From the NCBI RefSeq assembly GCF_009938205.1, contig NZ_AP019655.1, forward strand, positions 1,240,001-1,304,000: 64,000 bases of DNA, written 5' to 3'. The DNA is from Vibrio panuliri. Its GTDB lineage: Bacteria > Pseudomonadota > Gammaproteobacteria > Enterobacterales > Vibrionaceae. The position numbers and the translations under genes are program-made. The notes under the pieces are model-generated. The model was not told where the DNA came from. It saw only the letters and a program-made list of their open reading frames with translations, and did not search any database. Numbering within the stretch: the stretch's first letter is position 1; each line of letters starts with the position of its first letter. Shown in pieces: positions 18,228 through 26,228 of this stretch.

Positions 18228-18680
18228 TTATTTGAACTCGAACTTACCTTTCATAATTGCCCAGTGGCCAGGGAAAGAACAGAAGAATGTATAATCACCA
18301 CCCGGAGTGAAAGCCGACGTATCAAATGTTAGTGTGGTTTGCTCTCCGCCACCAATCACTTTAGAAAATGCGTAAACACGCTCATCGCCTGGTTTGATGT
18401 AGCTATTATCAATACCTGCTGTCATACCATCAGTGCCTACTCCCTGCACATTACTGGTATCTGTGATCACAATATTATGACCCATTGAGGCTGCTGGCAG
18501 ACTACCTGTATGTTTAAGAGTAATCGAAACCTCTTCACAGGTGGCAGGAACAGAAATCATATCCGTAGAAAATTTCATCATATCATTTGCTTCAATTGTC
18601 ACCTCACAGCTAGCACTTGCTTGAGCTGAAAATGCTGCAGTAACGATAGCCAAAGTAGAAAGCAAGTAACGAAGTTTCAT
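18228..18680 (-). CDS. azu: Azurin (type 1 blue copper protein)
   Basis: A 150-residue periplasmic electron carrier with a signal peptide ending about residue 24 (AQASA-SCEV). The copper ligands are in the canonical spacing: His68 in SMGHNIVI, then Cys134, His139 and Met143 in FFCSFPGHWAIMKG. The azurin disulfide cysteines (Cys25 and Cys48) are also present. It shuttles electrons between c-type cytochromes and terminal reductases or peroxidases. Convergent with the yaeQ operon and upstream of it, csrB reads in the same direction but has its own terminator. Confidence 0.95.
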   Translation of the reverse strand: MKLRYLLSTLAIVTAAFSAQASASCEVTIEANDMMKFSTDMISVPATCEEVSITLKHTGSLPAASMGHNIVITDTSNVQGVGTDGMTAGIDNSYIKPGDERVYAFSKVIGGGEQTTLTFDTSAFTPGGDYTFFCSFPGHWAIMKGKFEFK

Positions 18681-18935
18681 CTATTTATCTCCTTATGTGA
18701 AAGCTAAGCATATTATAGTGTTATCGATAATTATTTACTGATGCAAAGCTCTCAATTAACACTTGAGCATCATTTTATTTACCATCGAACATAACCGAAA
18801 GGTCAGACACAGAATGTCTGTTGTCAGAGTTTCTACGAATAGAACGGGAAATAATTCAGTTCAACAAGCCTGTTGATGAGTTGTATGTGGCTCATTGCAC
18901 TTCAATACATGATGGATTTAACCAAGTGAGAGACA

Positions 18936-18970
18936 AAAGAAAACCCCGCTAGGCATTTGCCTAGCGGGGT
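18936..18970 (-). terminator. CsrB terminator
   Basis: ACCCCGCTAGGCA and TGCCTAGCGGGGT form a 13-bp stem; on the minus strand it is followed by TTTCTTTTG. Confidence 0.9.
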
Positions 18971-19184
18971 CTATTCTTACTCGCAGCATCCGGCTACTAA
19001 TAGGTGCTCCCTGCATCTATTCCATGATAGTACGCTGTATCCTTCAGCACTTCCTTAACATCGCTGTCCTAGCGGTGTCCTTTGCATTCCTTGCTAACCG
19101 TCAATCCGCGACGATTATATCTTCTTCCTGAAGATGACCTATCCTTGGGTCTTTCCTGTTCCGTGTCCGCTTCCTGCCGACACC
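18938..19184 (-). ncRNA. csrB: CsrB-family small RNA (CsrA-sequestering)
   Basis: The minus strand carries about 15 GGA motifs in ~245 bases, many displayed in hairpin loops (CTTC-AGGA-AGAAG, CGCT-AGGA-CAGCG, GCTGA-AGGA-TACAGC), the binding code for CsrA. The 3' part GCAGGGAGCACC...GTAGCCGGATGCTGCGA closely resembles the end of E. coli CsrB (GCAGGGAGCAAC...GTAGCTGGAATGCTGCGA). A strong terminator ends it. It would titrate CsrA and so relieve repression of CsrA-bound mRNAs. The 5' end near 19184 is inferred from GTGTCGGCAGGAAG and a weak TAATTT -10. Confidence 0.92.
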
Positions 19185-19340
19185 TTTAAATTACGTCATT
19201 TGCTCATCATCTACAATCAACCTAGCGCCAAAAATAGACCTCATCAAGTTCAGCAATAGATAAAAATCAATATAAAACAATGATTTAATATTTTTGCGGG
19301 TAATATACACTAGAGTAAAACATCAACTTTCGCACACGCT

Positions 19341-19358
19341 TGTGAGAAATCTCTTACA
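19341..19358. promoter_or_regulatory. VarA/GacA-type upstream activating box for csrB
   Basis: TGTGAGAAATCTCTTACA fits the GacA/UvrY/VarA box TGTAAG-N6-CTTACA with one mismatch. It sits about 160 bases upstream of the csrB 5' end, the distance typical of Gac/Rsm promoters. Confidence 0.7.
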
Positions 19359-19541
19359 AATTCAACAGGCAGTTATCCCTTCCTTTTGCAAATAACGAGG
19401 TCAGATTCTAAGTACAACTTGGGGGGAATTTACCAAACAAGGTACTAACCCGTTAAAAAGTGGGATAATATGAAGAATGAAAAATCAAAAAATGTACAAC
19501 TCTATCCAAGTCGCTTGGGTAGATCAGACTGAGGAAATGAA

Positions 19542-19997
19542 ATGATCTCAAAATGGGCACAACGTTTTTACCAAATGGCAGAACTTGTTGGCTCTTGGAG
19601 TAAAGACCCGTCAACGCAAGTTGGAGCAGTGATTACGAAGCAAAACCGCATTGTGTCGGTTGGTTTTAATGGCTACCCACATGGTATTTCAGACAGTGCC
19701 ATCACTGATGACCGAGAAATGAAGTATCTTAAGACTTTGCATGCTGAAGAAAATGCAATTCTGTTTGCTAAACGGGATCTTGATGGCTGTGAAATTTGGG
19801 TTACTCACTTCCCTTGCCCAAACTGTGCCGCCAAGATCATTCAAACTGGGATTTCTGCCGTACATTGTCCTGAGCAAACCGAAGATTTCCTATCCCGATG
19901 GGGAGACAAGATCTCTGTGAGCCAAGAAATGTTCTTACAAGCCGGTGTCAAAGTAAATTGGCTGCCTCTAGATGAGCTCGGAGGATCTGCGCGCTAA
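19542..19997 (+). CDS. Deoxycytidylate (dCMP) deaminase family protein
   Basis: A 151-residue zinc-dependent cytidine/dCMP deaminase. The catalytic motif HAEE (His67, Glu69) and zinc motif PCPNC (Cys92, Cys95) are intact; GFNGYPHGISD is the substrate-loop motif of dCMP deaminases. It converts dCMP to dUMP, feeding dTMP synthesis. The sequence resembles ComEB-type enzymes rather than the dCTP deaminase Dcd. The gene is monocistronic with a hairpin after it. Confidence 0.88.
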   Translation: MISKWAQRFYQMAELVGSWSKDPSTQVGAVITKQNRIVSVGFNGYPHGISDSAITDDREMKYLKTLHAEENAILFAKRDLDGCEIWVTHFPCPNCAAKIIQTGISAVHCPEQTEDFLSRWGDKISVSQEMFLQAGVKVNWLPLDELGGSAR

Positions 19998-20011
19998 CTG
20001 ACACTATAGTG

Positions 20012-20036
20012 AGGCGCTGTCGTTTGGAGCGCCTCT
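20012..20036 (+). terminator. Hairpin after the dCMP deaminase gene
   Basis: GAGGCGC and GCGCCTC form a 7-bp stem followed by TATTT. Confidence 0.5.
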
Positions 20037-20215
20037 ATTTACGAGCTATCAAACCAAATCCTACCTTTTCCCTCCGACACACCACTTTAAAAAACGTTAA
20101 CCGCATCACATTTATTCATCTTATCTAGGCGTAAGGCACTGAAGCAGTTAATGTTCGTCACTATTAGACTGATAAAACCATATATTCAGCTCTTTATTTT
20201 TACTAAAAACGTTGA

Positions 20216-20237
20216 TTTAGTGATTATTATCACTAAA
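20216..20237. promoter_or_regulatory. 22-bp palindrome (candidate operator)
   Basis: TTTAGTGAT and ATCACTAAA form perfect 9-bp arms around TATT, about 280 bases upstream of the GAPDH start. The binding protein is unknown. Confidence 0.4.
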
Positions 20238-20519
20238 ACACAAATAAAATTTCTCAGCCTTACATTTATATGTCGGGTAAGTATTTTTCCTTACGAAAAA
20301 AGTCAGCAAGTTCTAAAATGTCAATTACCTTTTCTGCGCAGTTTTCGTTCATGGGTTGCCACTAAGAAGGGACAATATCCCAAGTAGGAGCAAATTTAAT
20401 TTTGCTAGCAGAATAAGTATTCAGCCATTACACTCCCGCCACATAAAAATTACAACATTTTCACCACTCCTGTCTTGGCGTGGAAGCTAAAACCAAAACG
20501 TGAAAAGGTCCTAAGTTAC

Positions 20520-21950
20520 ATGAGTCCTGAAAAACATCTGCTCGACTGGCAAACGAACCAAACCATTGCTGAAACAATCTCCCCTTTACTTGGACAGTTG
20601 TATCGACTGAAGGGTGTTGAAGTCCTCGTCTTTGGTAAGACACTGGTAAACGCCGCTACTATCGACATCATCAAAACCCATCGCCTTTCCCGTCACTATA
20701 GTGGCACAGCACTCACCCCAACCCAGACCTTACCCATCATTCAAGCACTCGCGGAATTACCTCTTTCTCCGTGCAAAGTCGATGTTGGTCAACTCGCTGA
20801 CCAATATTGGCAAAACCATACCGACACACATGCTCTTAAAGACTTTCTTCATTCGGCACTCGTTACCGCGATGAATGGTGAGGGCGTTGGTACACCTAGA
20901 GACGTGGTTCTGTACGGTTTCGGCCGAATCGGTCGTCTACTGACACGTTTACTTGTTGAAAAAAGCGGCCCTGGTTACCCTCTCCGTTTACGTGCAATCG
21001 TGGTACGTGGCGGCAAGAATGGCGATCTACAGAAGCGCGCAAGTCTACTGCGTCGAGACTCGGTACATGGCCAATTCAACGGCAGTATCTCTGTAGACGA
21101 AGAACGCAAAGCGATCATTGCCAATGGCAATTACATCCAGATTATCTACGCAAATCAACCAGAAGACGTTGATTATACTCAGTATGGAATTAACAACGCT
21201 TTGGTGGTCGACAACACAGGTGTATGGCGAGATAGCGAAGGACTGAGTAAGCATCTAGCGTCTAAAGGTGCAGAAAAAGTGCTTCTGACAGCACCGGGGA
21301 AAGGAGATATCAAGAACGTTGTCTTTGGCGTAAATGATCAAGTGATCCAACCAGATGATACGATTATCTCTGCGGCAAGTTGTACCACCAATGCCATCAC
21401 TCCGGTATTGAAAGCGCTAAATGATCGTTATGGTATCGAATCTGGACATATTGAAACCGTTCACTCATTCACCAATGATCAAAACCTCATCGACAACTTC
21501 CATAGTGGTGAACGCCGCGGACGCAGCGCGTCATTGAACATGGTACTCACTTCAACCGGAGCAGCCAAAGCGGTTGCTAAAGCACTGCCAGAATTAGCAG
21601 GCAAACTAACAGGCAATGCTATCCGAGTGCCAACACCGAATGTTTCTATGGCTGTTGCCAATCTAAATCTAGCTAATGCTGCCGACCGTGAAAGCCTCAA
21701 TAGTTATTTGCGCGAAATGGCACTCAACTCTGAGCTATCAGGCCAAATCGATTACACAGATTCAACCGAAGTCGTGTCGACCGACCTTGTCGGTTCCCGT
21801 TTTGCTGGCGTTGTCGATGGCGCAGCAACGATTGCTCAAGACAAACGTTGCGTTCTGTATATTTGGTATGACAACGAGTTTGGATACAGTTGCCAAGTTG
21901 TGCACTGCATGGAGCAAATGATGGGTGTTAGGTATAAAACCCTTCCCTAG
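20520..21950 (+). CDS. Long-form glyceraldehyde-3-phosphate dehydrogenase (GapB-like)
   Basis: A 476-residue GAPDH, about 140 residues longer than GapA. An N-terminal extension of ~125 residues precedes the NAD(P)-binding motif GFGRIGR (133-139). The catalytic Cys288 in SAASCTTNAITP and the substrate loop HSFTNDQNLID are intact, so it should be active in glycolysis or gluconeogenesis. Long GAPDHs of this type occur in Vibrio and Pseudomonas. The ATG at 20520 is preferred over a TTG at 20475. The coenzyme preference cannot be read with confidence. Confidence 0.88.
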   Translation: MSPEKHLLDWQTNQTIAETISPLLGQLYRLKGVEVLVFGKTLVNAATIDIIKTHRLSRHYSGTALTPTQTLPIIQALAELPLSPCKVDVGQLADQYWQNHTDTHALKDFLHSALVTAMNGEGVGTPRDVVLYGFGRIGRLLTRLLVEKSGPGYPLRLRAIVVRGGKNGDLQKRASLLRRDSVHGQFNGSISVDEERKAIIANGNYIQIIYANQPEDVDYTQYGINNALVVDNTGVWRDSEGLSKHLASKGAEKVLLTAPGKGDIKNVVFGVNDQVIQPDDTIISAASCTTNAITPVLKALNDRYGIESGHIETVHSFTNDQNLIDNFHSGERRGRSASLNMVLTSTGAAKAVAKALPELAGKLTGNAIRVPTPNVSMAVANLNLANAADRESLNSYLREMALNSELSGQIDYTDSTEVVSTDLVGSRFAGVVDGAATIAQDKRCVLYIWYDNEFGYSCQVVHCMEQMMGVRYKTLP

Positions 21951-22073
21951 CGATTACGCGGTAAGACGCTGAAGTTTTACATGCAGGGCTGTAAAGAGAA
22001 ATACGACTTAGAGCTTTGCGTCGCGTTTTCTTTTTGCCACCGTTTGGAAGGCACTATTTCAGACGTAACAGTT

Positions 22074-22101
22074 AAAGCCGCACTTGGTGAAGTGTGGCTT
22101 T
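22074..22101 (+). terminator. Terminator downstream of the GAPDH gene
   Basis: AAAGCCGCACTT pairs with AAGTGTGGCTTT (one mismatch/G-T position), followed by CTTG. Confidence 0.55.
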
Positions 22102-22105
22102 CTTG

Positions 22106-22705
22106 TTAGGCGTACGGATCGTCGTCTGCATTTTCATTCCAAATGTACTCTGTAACTCTTTCGACCTGCTTCGCCTGCTCGTATCCAAATCGCTCCGCAA
22201 TATATGCCAGTGACGCATCAGTACCGGCAGCAACTCCCGACGAAGTCAAAAACTTACCATGGTTTACCCATCGAGCTTTGCGCTGCCACAACACCTTGTC
22301 GTTAAGCGAGACCACCCAATCATAAGCTAATTTATTGGTGGTCGCAGGGATGCCGTCAAGCACACCTGCTCGTGCGAGTAGAGCCGCCCCCGTGCACACA
22401 GTAAAGACTTTCTCAGACACCTCACATTGATGCACTATCCAAGTTAATAACTTCTGATTGTCGATTTCACTACGCGTGCCCACGCCGCCAATGGTCATAA
22501 ACATATCGCAAGGAATAGGCTCTGACACCAGACGATCAGATAGAATTCGGGTACCTTGGCTACTGGTAATGACGTCTTTCTCTGCAACCAAAGTGATTGC
22601 AGTTGCAACACCTTCCACACGACCTAGCATTTCGATAGGTCCATGTAGGTCTAGAGTTTCATAGTCATCAAAGATCAACGCGACTACATGATGGGACTTA
22701 TTCAT
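22106..22705 (-). CDS. DJ-1/PfpI family protein (glutamine amidotransferase-like)
   Basis: A 199-residue class I GATase-like protein. The nucleophile-elbow cysteine is Cys104 in FTVCTGAALLA, and the start MNKSHHVVALIFDDYETLDLHGP is typical of the subgroup related to isonitrile hydratase and the sensor half of AraC-type regulators. The conserved TIGGVG lies at 71-76. It probably acts as a small hydratase, glyoxalase or stress protein; the reaction is not evident. The ATG at 22705 has a good GGAGAG ribosome-binding site. Confidence 0.8.
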   Translation of the reverse strand: MNKSHHVVALIFDDYETLDLHGPIEMLGRVEGVATAITLVAEKDVITSSQGTRILSDRLVSEPIPCDMFMTIGGVGTRSEIDNQKLLTWIVHQCEVSEKVFTVCTGAALLARAGVLDGIPATTNKLAYDWVVSLNDKVLWQRKARWVNHGKFLTSSGVAAGTDASLAYIAERFGYEQAKQVERVTEYIWNENADDDPYA

Positions 22706-22978
22706 ACTGCGACTCTCCATTAAAAACAAAGACTGCCTATAACGACCTTCCAAAGCATAGCGATGACTTGATCGCGACCGAGATAGTCATCAATCATCTT
22801 TCAACCTTCAACACAACTTTCCTTGACATCATGCTGACATTAAAAATCACAATTGAAAATAAACTATCATTTGAAATCATTTATGATTCAAATAAAGTTA
22901 GATTGATAACTACCAATGACGATATCACAACGGACCACGCACTAGCGTTTTATTTTCAACTATTATAGGCAGTCAATA

Positions 22979-23422
22979 ATGAATAACATGACTAAAGCAC
23001 TCTCTTTTGCTCTACTCTCTTCTTCAGTGCTTGGAGGATGTTCTGTTTACAACACGGTTCAAGACGTTTCAATGCTGATGGACTACAAAGTAGGCAATGA
23101 ATCCATCTTCAACTCAGAAGATGGGTCACAATATATTGTCTCTCCTCATCGCGACGAGGCGCAGCAAAAAGTACTTGCTTGCTATCAAAACTCCGGTGTC
23201 TTCTCAAGCACAGAAGAGCAACCCCTGCGTGATGTTGCCAACGAGTGGCTGCGAATAAATCAACCAAACATGCAAGCAACGTCTAGTAAAAATCGTTCTG
23301 GCGTTTGGGAAGCAAGAACCTGTTACGAGTTTGAATATGAGGCAATGCCGCAACCTATTGGCGCATACTTAGATGAAGAGACAGGGAATGTGGTCATCGT
23401 TGGCGAAGCTGTCGAAAAATAG
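22979..23422 (+). CDS. Predicted lipoprotein, 147 aa
   Basis: A signal peptide with lipobox LGGC at residues 18-21 indicates a lipid-anchored envelope protein. The mature part is acidic and soluble with two further cysteines (KVLACYQNS and ARTCYEFEY), possibly a disulfide. I do not recognise the domain. The gene stands alone, with a terminator downstream. Confidence 0.7.
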   Translation: MNNMTKALSFALLSSSVLGGCSVYNTVQDVSMLMDYKVGNESIFNSEDGSQYIVSPHRDEAQQKVLACYQNSGVFSSTEEQPLRDVANEWLRINQPNMQATSSKNRSGVWEARTCYEFEYEAMPQPIGAYLDEETGNVVIVGEAVEK

Positions 23423-23490
23423 TTTCCACCAATAAAACTCCCCCTGAGCTAAAAGCTTATCCATTTAGGCAAAACAATGACATATTCAAT

Positions 23491-23516
23491 CTAGGCCGAC
23501 ACAGGCCTAGTTTTTT
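23491..23516 (+). terminator. Terminator after the lipoprotein gene
   Basis: CTAGGCC and GGCCTAG form a 7-bp stem followed by TTTTTT. Confidence 0.85.
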
Positions 23517-23643
23517 CTAGCTCAACAAACCTCAAACACGAAACTTCCTTTAGTTTTAGAAATCATTTTCAAAACAGACAAGAGAAATTTTGTTTTAAAA
23601 ACCCATATTTAGCACCAAATTTTCAGAAAAACCATCAAAACAC

Positions 23644-23671
23644 TTCACATCTGAAACATAAGATGTATAAT
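23644..23671 (+). promoter_or_regulatory. Strong sigma-70 promoter with no gene directly after it
   Basis: TTCACA, 16 bases, then a perfect TATAAT. Transcription should begin near 23677-23679 and meets the terminator at 23837. Confidence 0.65.
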
Positions 23672-23676
23672 ACGTA

Positions 23677-23861
23677 GCAATCGGGAGCAAATTTGATTCG
23701 CAAACTCCATTAAACGCTCATTTTTGTATCCTAAGAACTCTATTCTTTGGTTTCTACCAGTGATTTACTTAATGTCCGGAGTAATCACTTATAGGAGTCT
23801 AAGACTGACGCCTAACTTAGTTTACTGTCCTAATTCAAAGGTCGTTCGCGACCTTTTTTTT
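23677..23861 (+). ncRNA. Candidate small RNA or attenuated leader, ~185 nt
   Basis: A unit bounded by the promoter at 23644-23671 and a textbook terminator at 23837-23861. Inside, AGTGATTTACT pairs with AGTAATCACT around TAATGTCCGG. No plausible coding frame with a ribosome-binding site is present. It could be a free sRNA or a leader of the MazG-like gene that starts 57 bases later. It contains GTTTCTACC, as purine riboswitches do, but lacks their P2 arm, so I do not call it one. Confidence 0.55.
23837..23861 (+). terminator. UUCG-loop rho-independent terminator
   Basis: AAAGGTCG-TTCG-CGACCTTT, a perfect 8-bp stem with the extra-stable UUCG loop, followed by a run of T. Confidence 0.9.
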
Positions 23862-23917
23862 CACCCAACTAACGAACTGTTTGTTTTTAGTTCTATTGAA
23901 CACATCAAGGTGCCCCC

Positions 23918-24262
23918 ATGTTAGAAACAATGAAACTTGTTCAAGCCAAAAAACTTGGCACACAAGGATTCACACGCACTCTAGACTTTGACCTCGCTAA
24001 GCTTGTCGAAGAAGTGGGTGAACTCGCGATAGAAGTTCAAATCAATCAAGGTCGTTTACCTCAATCCAAAGGCGGAGAAGACGGTATCGTCGGTGAGGCC
24101 GTTGATGTCGTCAACGTCGCACTGGACATTGCGTTTCTTGCGATGGCTCAAACCGGCGATCTGACTGTTGAACAAATGGCAGAAACATTGCGTCATATCT
24201 CAGCAAGAAAGCTTGCTCGCTGGGAAGAGAAAGTCTCATTACTAGAATCTAGCAACAATTAG
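23918..24262 (+). CDS. MazG-like nucleotide pyrophosphohydrolase domain protein
   Basis: A 114-residue all-alpha NTP pyrophosphatase. The metal-binding motif is LVEEVGELAIE followed by GEAVDVVNVALD, matching ExxE-12-28-ExxD. Such proteins hydrolyse non-canonical or damaged (d)NTPs to the monophosphate and PPi, in the cytoplasm. It is shorter than full MazG (a single domain). The prepilin gene begins 11 bases after it, so cotranscription is possible although the functions seem unrelated. An upstream terminator may attenuate it. Confidence 0.85.
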   Translation: MLETMKLVQAKKLGTQGFTRTLDFDLAKLVEEVGELAIEVQINQGRLPQSKGGEDGIVGEAVDVVNVALDIAFLAMAQTGDLTVEQMAETLRHISARKLARWEEKVSLLESSNN

Positions 24263-24272
24263 AGATCAAGCT

Positions 24273-24752
24273 ATGAAACAGAGTCAAGGTTTCACCCTAA
24301 TAGAGTTGGTCATTGTCATCGTCATTCTTGCCATTCTCGCGGTAACAGCAGCACCGCGCTTCTTGAACCTAAGTAGCGATGCGCGGATTTCCGTTCTCAA
24401 AGGCGCTCAAGGTGCGGTAAAAAGTGCGGACAGCCTCGTTTACTCCAAGGCGGTTCGACATGGTATCGAGAGCATACCTGCGGCAAGTTTCGCTCAAGGT
24501 AACATTGTTATCGAGACAGAATTTGGTCACGTGGATAACAGCAAAGAGAACCTACTTAAAGCCGTTGACCTATCAGGGTATTTTTTGGATGAGTATGAAG
24601 ATAAAGACGGAAAGCTTGTTACTACTATTTCTACAGATAAGCAGTTAGATACTACAGAGCCATCATGGCAAAACTTATTCCAATGCCGCCTTGATGTTCA
24701 TCAAGCTAGCAATGGCGAACTGCTGTTCAACTTAGTCCATATTGGCTGCTAA
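24273..24752 (+). CDS. Type IV prepilin-like protein (MSHA pilin type), orphan
   Basis: A 159-residue class III prepilin. The leader MKQSQG is followed by the PilD cleavage site G-FTLIELVIVIVILAILAVTAA, with Glu at +5 (residue 11), needed for assembly. The C-terminal pair of cysteines (FQCRLDV and HIGC) is the D-loop disulfide of pilins. The early body (APRFLNLSSDAR) is close to MshA-type pilins. No other pilus genes are in the window, so it is an orphan that would rely on machinery encoded elsewhere. Confidence 0.88.
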   Translation: MKQSQGFTLIELVIVIVILAILAVTAAPRFLNLSSDARISVLKGAQGAVKSADSLVYSKAVRHGIESIPAASFAQGNIVIETEFGHVDNSKENLLKAVDLSGYFLDEYEDKDGKLVTTISTDKQLDTTEPSWQNLFQCRLDVHQASNGELLFNLVHIGC

Positions 24753-24762
24753 CGGAGAGCAT

Positions 24763-25581
24763 ATGAACCGGTTAGGCGATCGACTCATTGCCTTTTCGAT
24801 TGTTTGTTTAACTCTTGCTTTCTTTGGTAAGTACTGGAACCTACTACTTATCAACGCAATGAGTGTTCAAAGAGAAGTGGGTAATATACTGACTGATACC
24901 ATTTACGCTTTCCAAGACGACCAAGGTTGGAACTCATTATGGATAGTGGTATTGAGTTATCTGTATGGAATGGTGCATGCCCTTGGTCCTGGGCATGGGA
25001 AGGCTGTAACGTGCGCATACTTAATCGCCCACAAAACAACCATCACCACCGCTTTGCTCATTACAAGCGCAACGTCGTTACTGCAAACCCTCAGCACCCT
25101 TCTAGTAATGACCATAAGTTGCCTTGTGACTTCGTCGATTAATCACCCCCATCCTATGTTCAACGTGGTATCTCAAGTGAGTTGCTTTGGTCTAGTTATA
25201 TTTGGCCTGCTTTCAGTTTGGGGTAGTTTTTGTGGCGCGAGTAAAGCGAACACTGTCTACGGGTTGATACTCGCACTAGGTTGCCGACCCTGTATAAGTA
25301 CGCTTATGGCGATGCTGTTTTCAAGCATGCTAAACCTCCATTATGTCGGCTTGCTGGCATCCTTTTCGATCGCTTTGGGGGTGACGGTCACCACAAGCAT
25401 CCTCGCCTGTATGGTACTGATCACCAAAACTGCGTTGTCATGTAGCCTTGTGCCCTACTCGCAAAATATTTCCCGAGTGTTACAGATAGTCAGCGGTATC
25501 CTTATTGTTGTTTTAGCCGTGATGATGTCTCGTACAAACAGCCTCGCGGTAATTCCCCCGCTGCAAACACTCTCCCTTTAA
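24763..25581 (+). CDS. NicO-family nickel/cobalt transporter
   Basis: A 272-residue membrane protein with about six or seven helices. The signature YGMVHALGPGHGKAV (His72, His78) is that of the NicO/RcnA family that moves Ni2+ or Co2+, either importing or exporting. It lacks the long His-rich loop of E. coli RcnA. It starts 10 bases after the prepilin stop with GGAGAGCAT as ribosome-binding site, so it is in the same transcription unit. Direction of transport is not decided by sequence. Confidence 0.82.
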   Translation: MNRLGDRLIAFSIVCLTLAFFGKYWNLLLINAMSVQREVGNILTDTIYAFQDDQGWNSLWIVVLSYLYGMVHALGPGHGKAVTCAYLIAHKTTITTALLITSATSLLQTLSTLLVMTISCLVTSSINHPHPMFNVVSQVSCFGLVIFGLLSVWGSFCGASKANTVYGLILALGCRPCISTLMAMLFSSMLNLHYVGLLASFSIALGVTVTTSILACMVLITKTALSCSLVPYSQNISRVLQIVSGILIVVLAVMMSRTNSLAVIPPLQTLSL

Positions 25582-25755
25582 CCACAATAAAACATCATTA
25601 AAGAATTCATCACCGATTTTTGAGTTACATTTTGCATCAATTTAGCACATGAAATACTTCCATATCGATCCCATAATGACACCAACATGACAATCTAAAT
25701 CATTAATGAAATTATCATAAACATAATGCTTGATAATGATATCTAGGGCTAAAAC

Positions 25756-25992
25756 ATGAAAAATTTGACTATCAAGACCGGACGCATGTTTGAGCAAGAG
25801 CAAATCATCGAATGTGTAGAAATGTTTCGAGATGACTTCGAAGTCGTCTTTAACTGTACTGACGAGTCATGCTCAATGCTTTTCAATGTCTCGGTGTTAG
25901 ATATCTATGGCAATGAGCAGATAGTTAAAGAAGAAATCGTCAAGGCCTACGATAGCGGACACTATATCAATGGCCATATGTATCTAGATTAG
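25756..25992 (+). CDS. Unknown small acidic protein, 78 aa (first of a tiny-gene run)
   Basis: A cytoplasmic acidic protein with three cysteines (ECVEMF, NCTDESC) and no membrane segment. I do not recognise it. It opens a run of six small same-direction frames ending at 27252. The start ATG follows a leader without a strong Shine-Dalgarno. Confidence 0.55.
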   Translation: MKNLTIKTGRMFEQEQIIECVEMFRDDFEVVFNCTDESCSMLFNVSVLDIYGNEQIVKEEIVKAYDSGHYINGHMYLD

Positions 25993-26057
25993 TGCCATCT
26001 GCACTATTGGGTAAAACATACGACGTTCACACCAGCAAATAATCGGAGTTCAATTTT

Positions 26058-26129
26058 ATGATTGATTGGGAAGTTTGGGTTCCTCGCATTGTGATGGGGC
26101 TAATTTATCTGGCTTTATGTATTGGCTAG
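26058..26129 (+). CDS. Possible 23-aa membrane micropeptide
   Basis: ATG with GGAG nine bases upstream encodes MIDWEVWVPRIVMGLIYLAL plus three residues: one hydrophobic helix with an acidic, Trp-rich front. Length and layout fit a small single-pass inner-membrane protein. It lies between two other small frames of the same strand. Too short for certainty. Confidence 0.4.
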   Translation: MIDWEVWVPRIVMGLIYLALCIG

Positions 26130-26228
26130 ACACAGAACCAACAAAGATAGGTTCAATACACTTTTGATTGTCGAGGTTGTAGCGTTCAAAACGACAACCA
26201 CTCTTAACTCACGCTTAGCGGTAAACCA

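Larger units (their letters stand above)
18681..19541. other. Intergenic region holding csrB
   Basis: No protein gene lies in these 861 bases. They contain csrB (18938-19184), its upstream box (19341-19358), and AT-rich flanks. The part next to 19542 holds the promoter of the deaminase, with GAGGAAATGAA as its ribosome-binding site. Confidence 0.75.
19998..20519. other. Intergenic region upstream of the GAPDH gene
   Basis: This 522-base gap contains the deaminase hairpin (20012-20036) and a 22-bp palindrome (20216-20237). Weak hairpins near 20276-20300 are visible but not convincing as RNA genes. No real coding frame is seen. Confidence 0.5.
23423..23917. other. Intergenic region with terminator, promoter and candidate sRNA
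   Basis: The 495 bases hold the lipoprotein terminator, then AT-rich sequence, then the promoter/sRNA/terminator unit described separately, and finally a short leader to the MazG-like gene. Confidence 0.6.

Noticed and set aside
20151..20387. 78-codon frame upstream of GAPDH
   Set aside because: Covers the palindrome and AT-rich control region; no start signal and no domain.
22768..22968. 66-codon plus-strand frame before the lipoprotein
   Set aside because: Low-complexity, no ribosome-binding site, AT-rich promoter-like DNA.
23720..23800. Purine riboswitch (GTTTCTACC string)
   Set aside because: The P2 arm and J3/1 sequence are missing and pairing does not fit the known fold.
23724..23924. 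66-codon frame through the candidate sRNA
   Set aside because: Crosses the terminator, begins at TTG and has no ribosome-binding site.
25731..25745. Fur box upstream of the tiny-protein run (TGATAATGATAT)
   Set aside because: Only one half matches the Fur consensus; the second half diverges.
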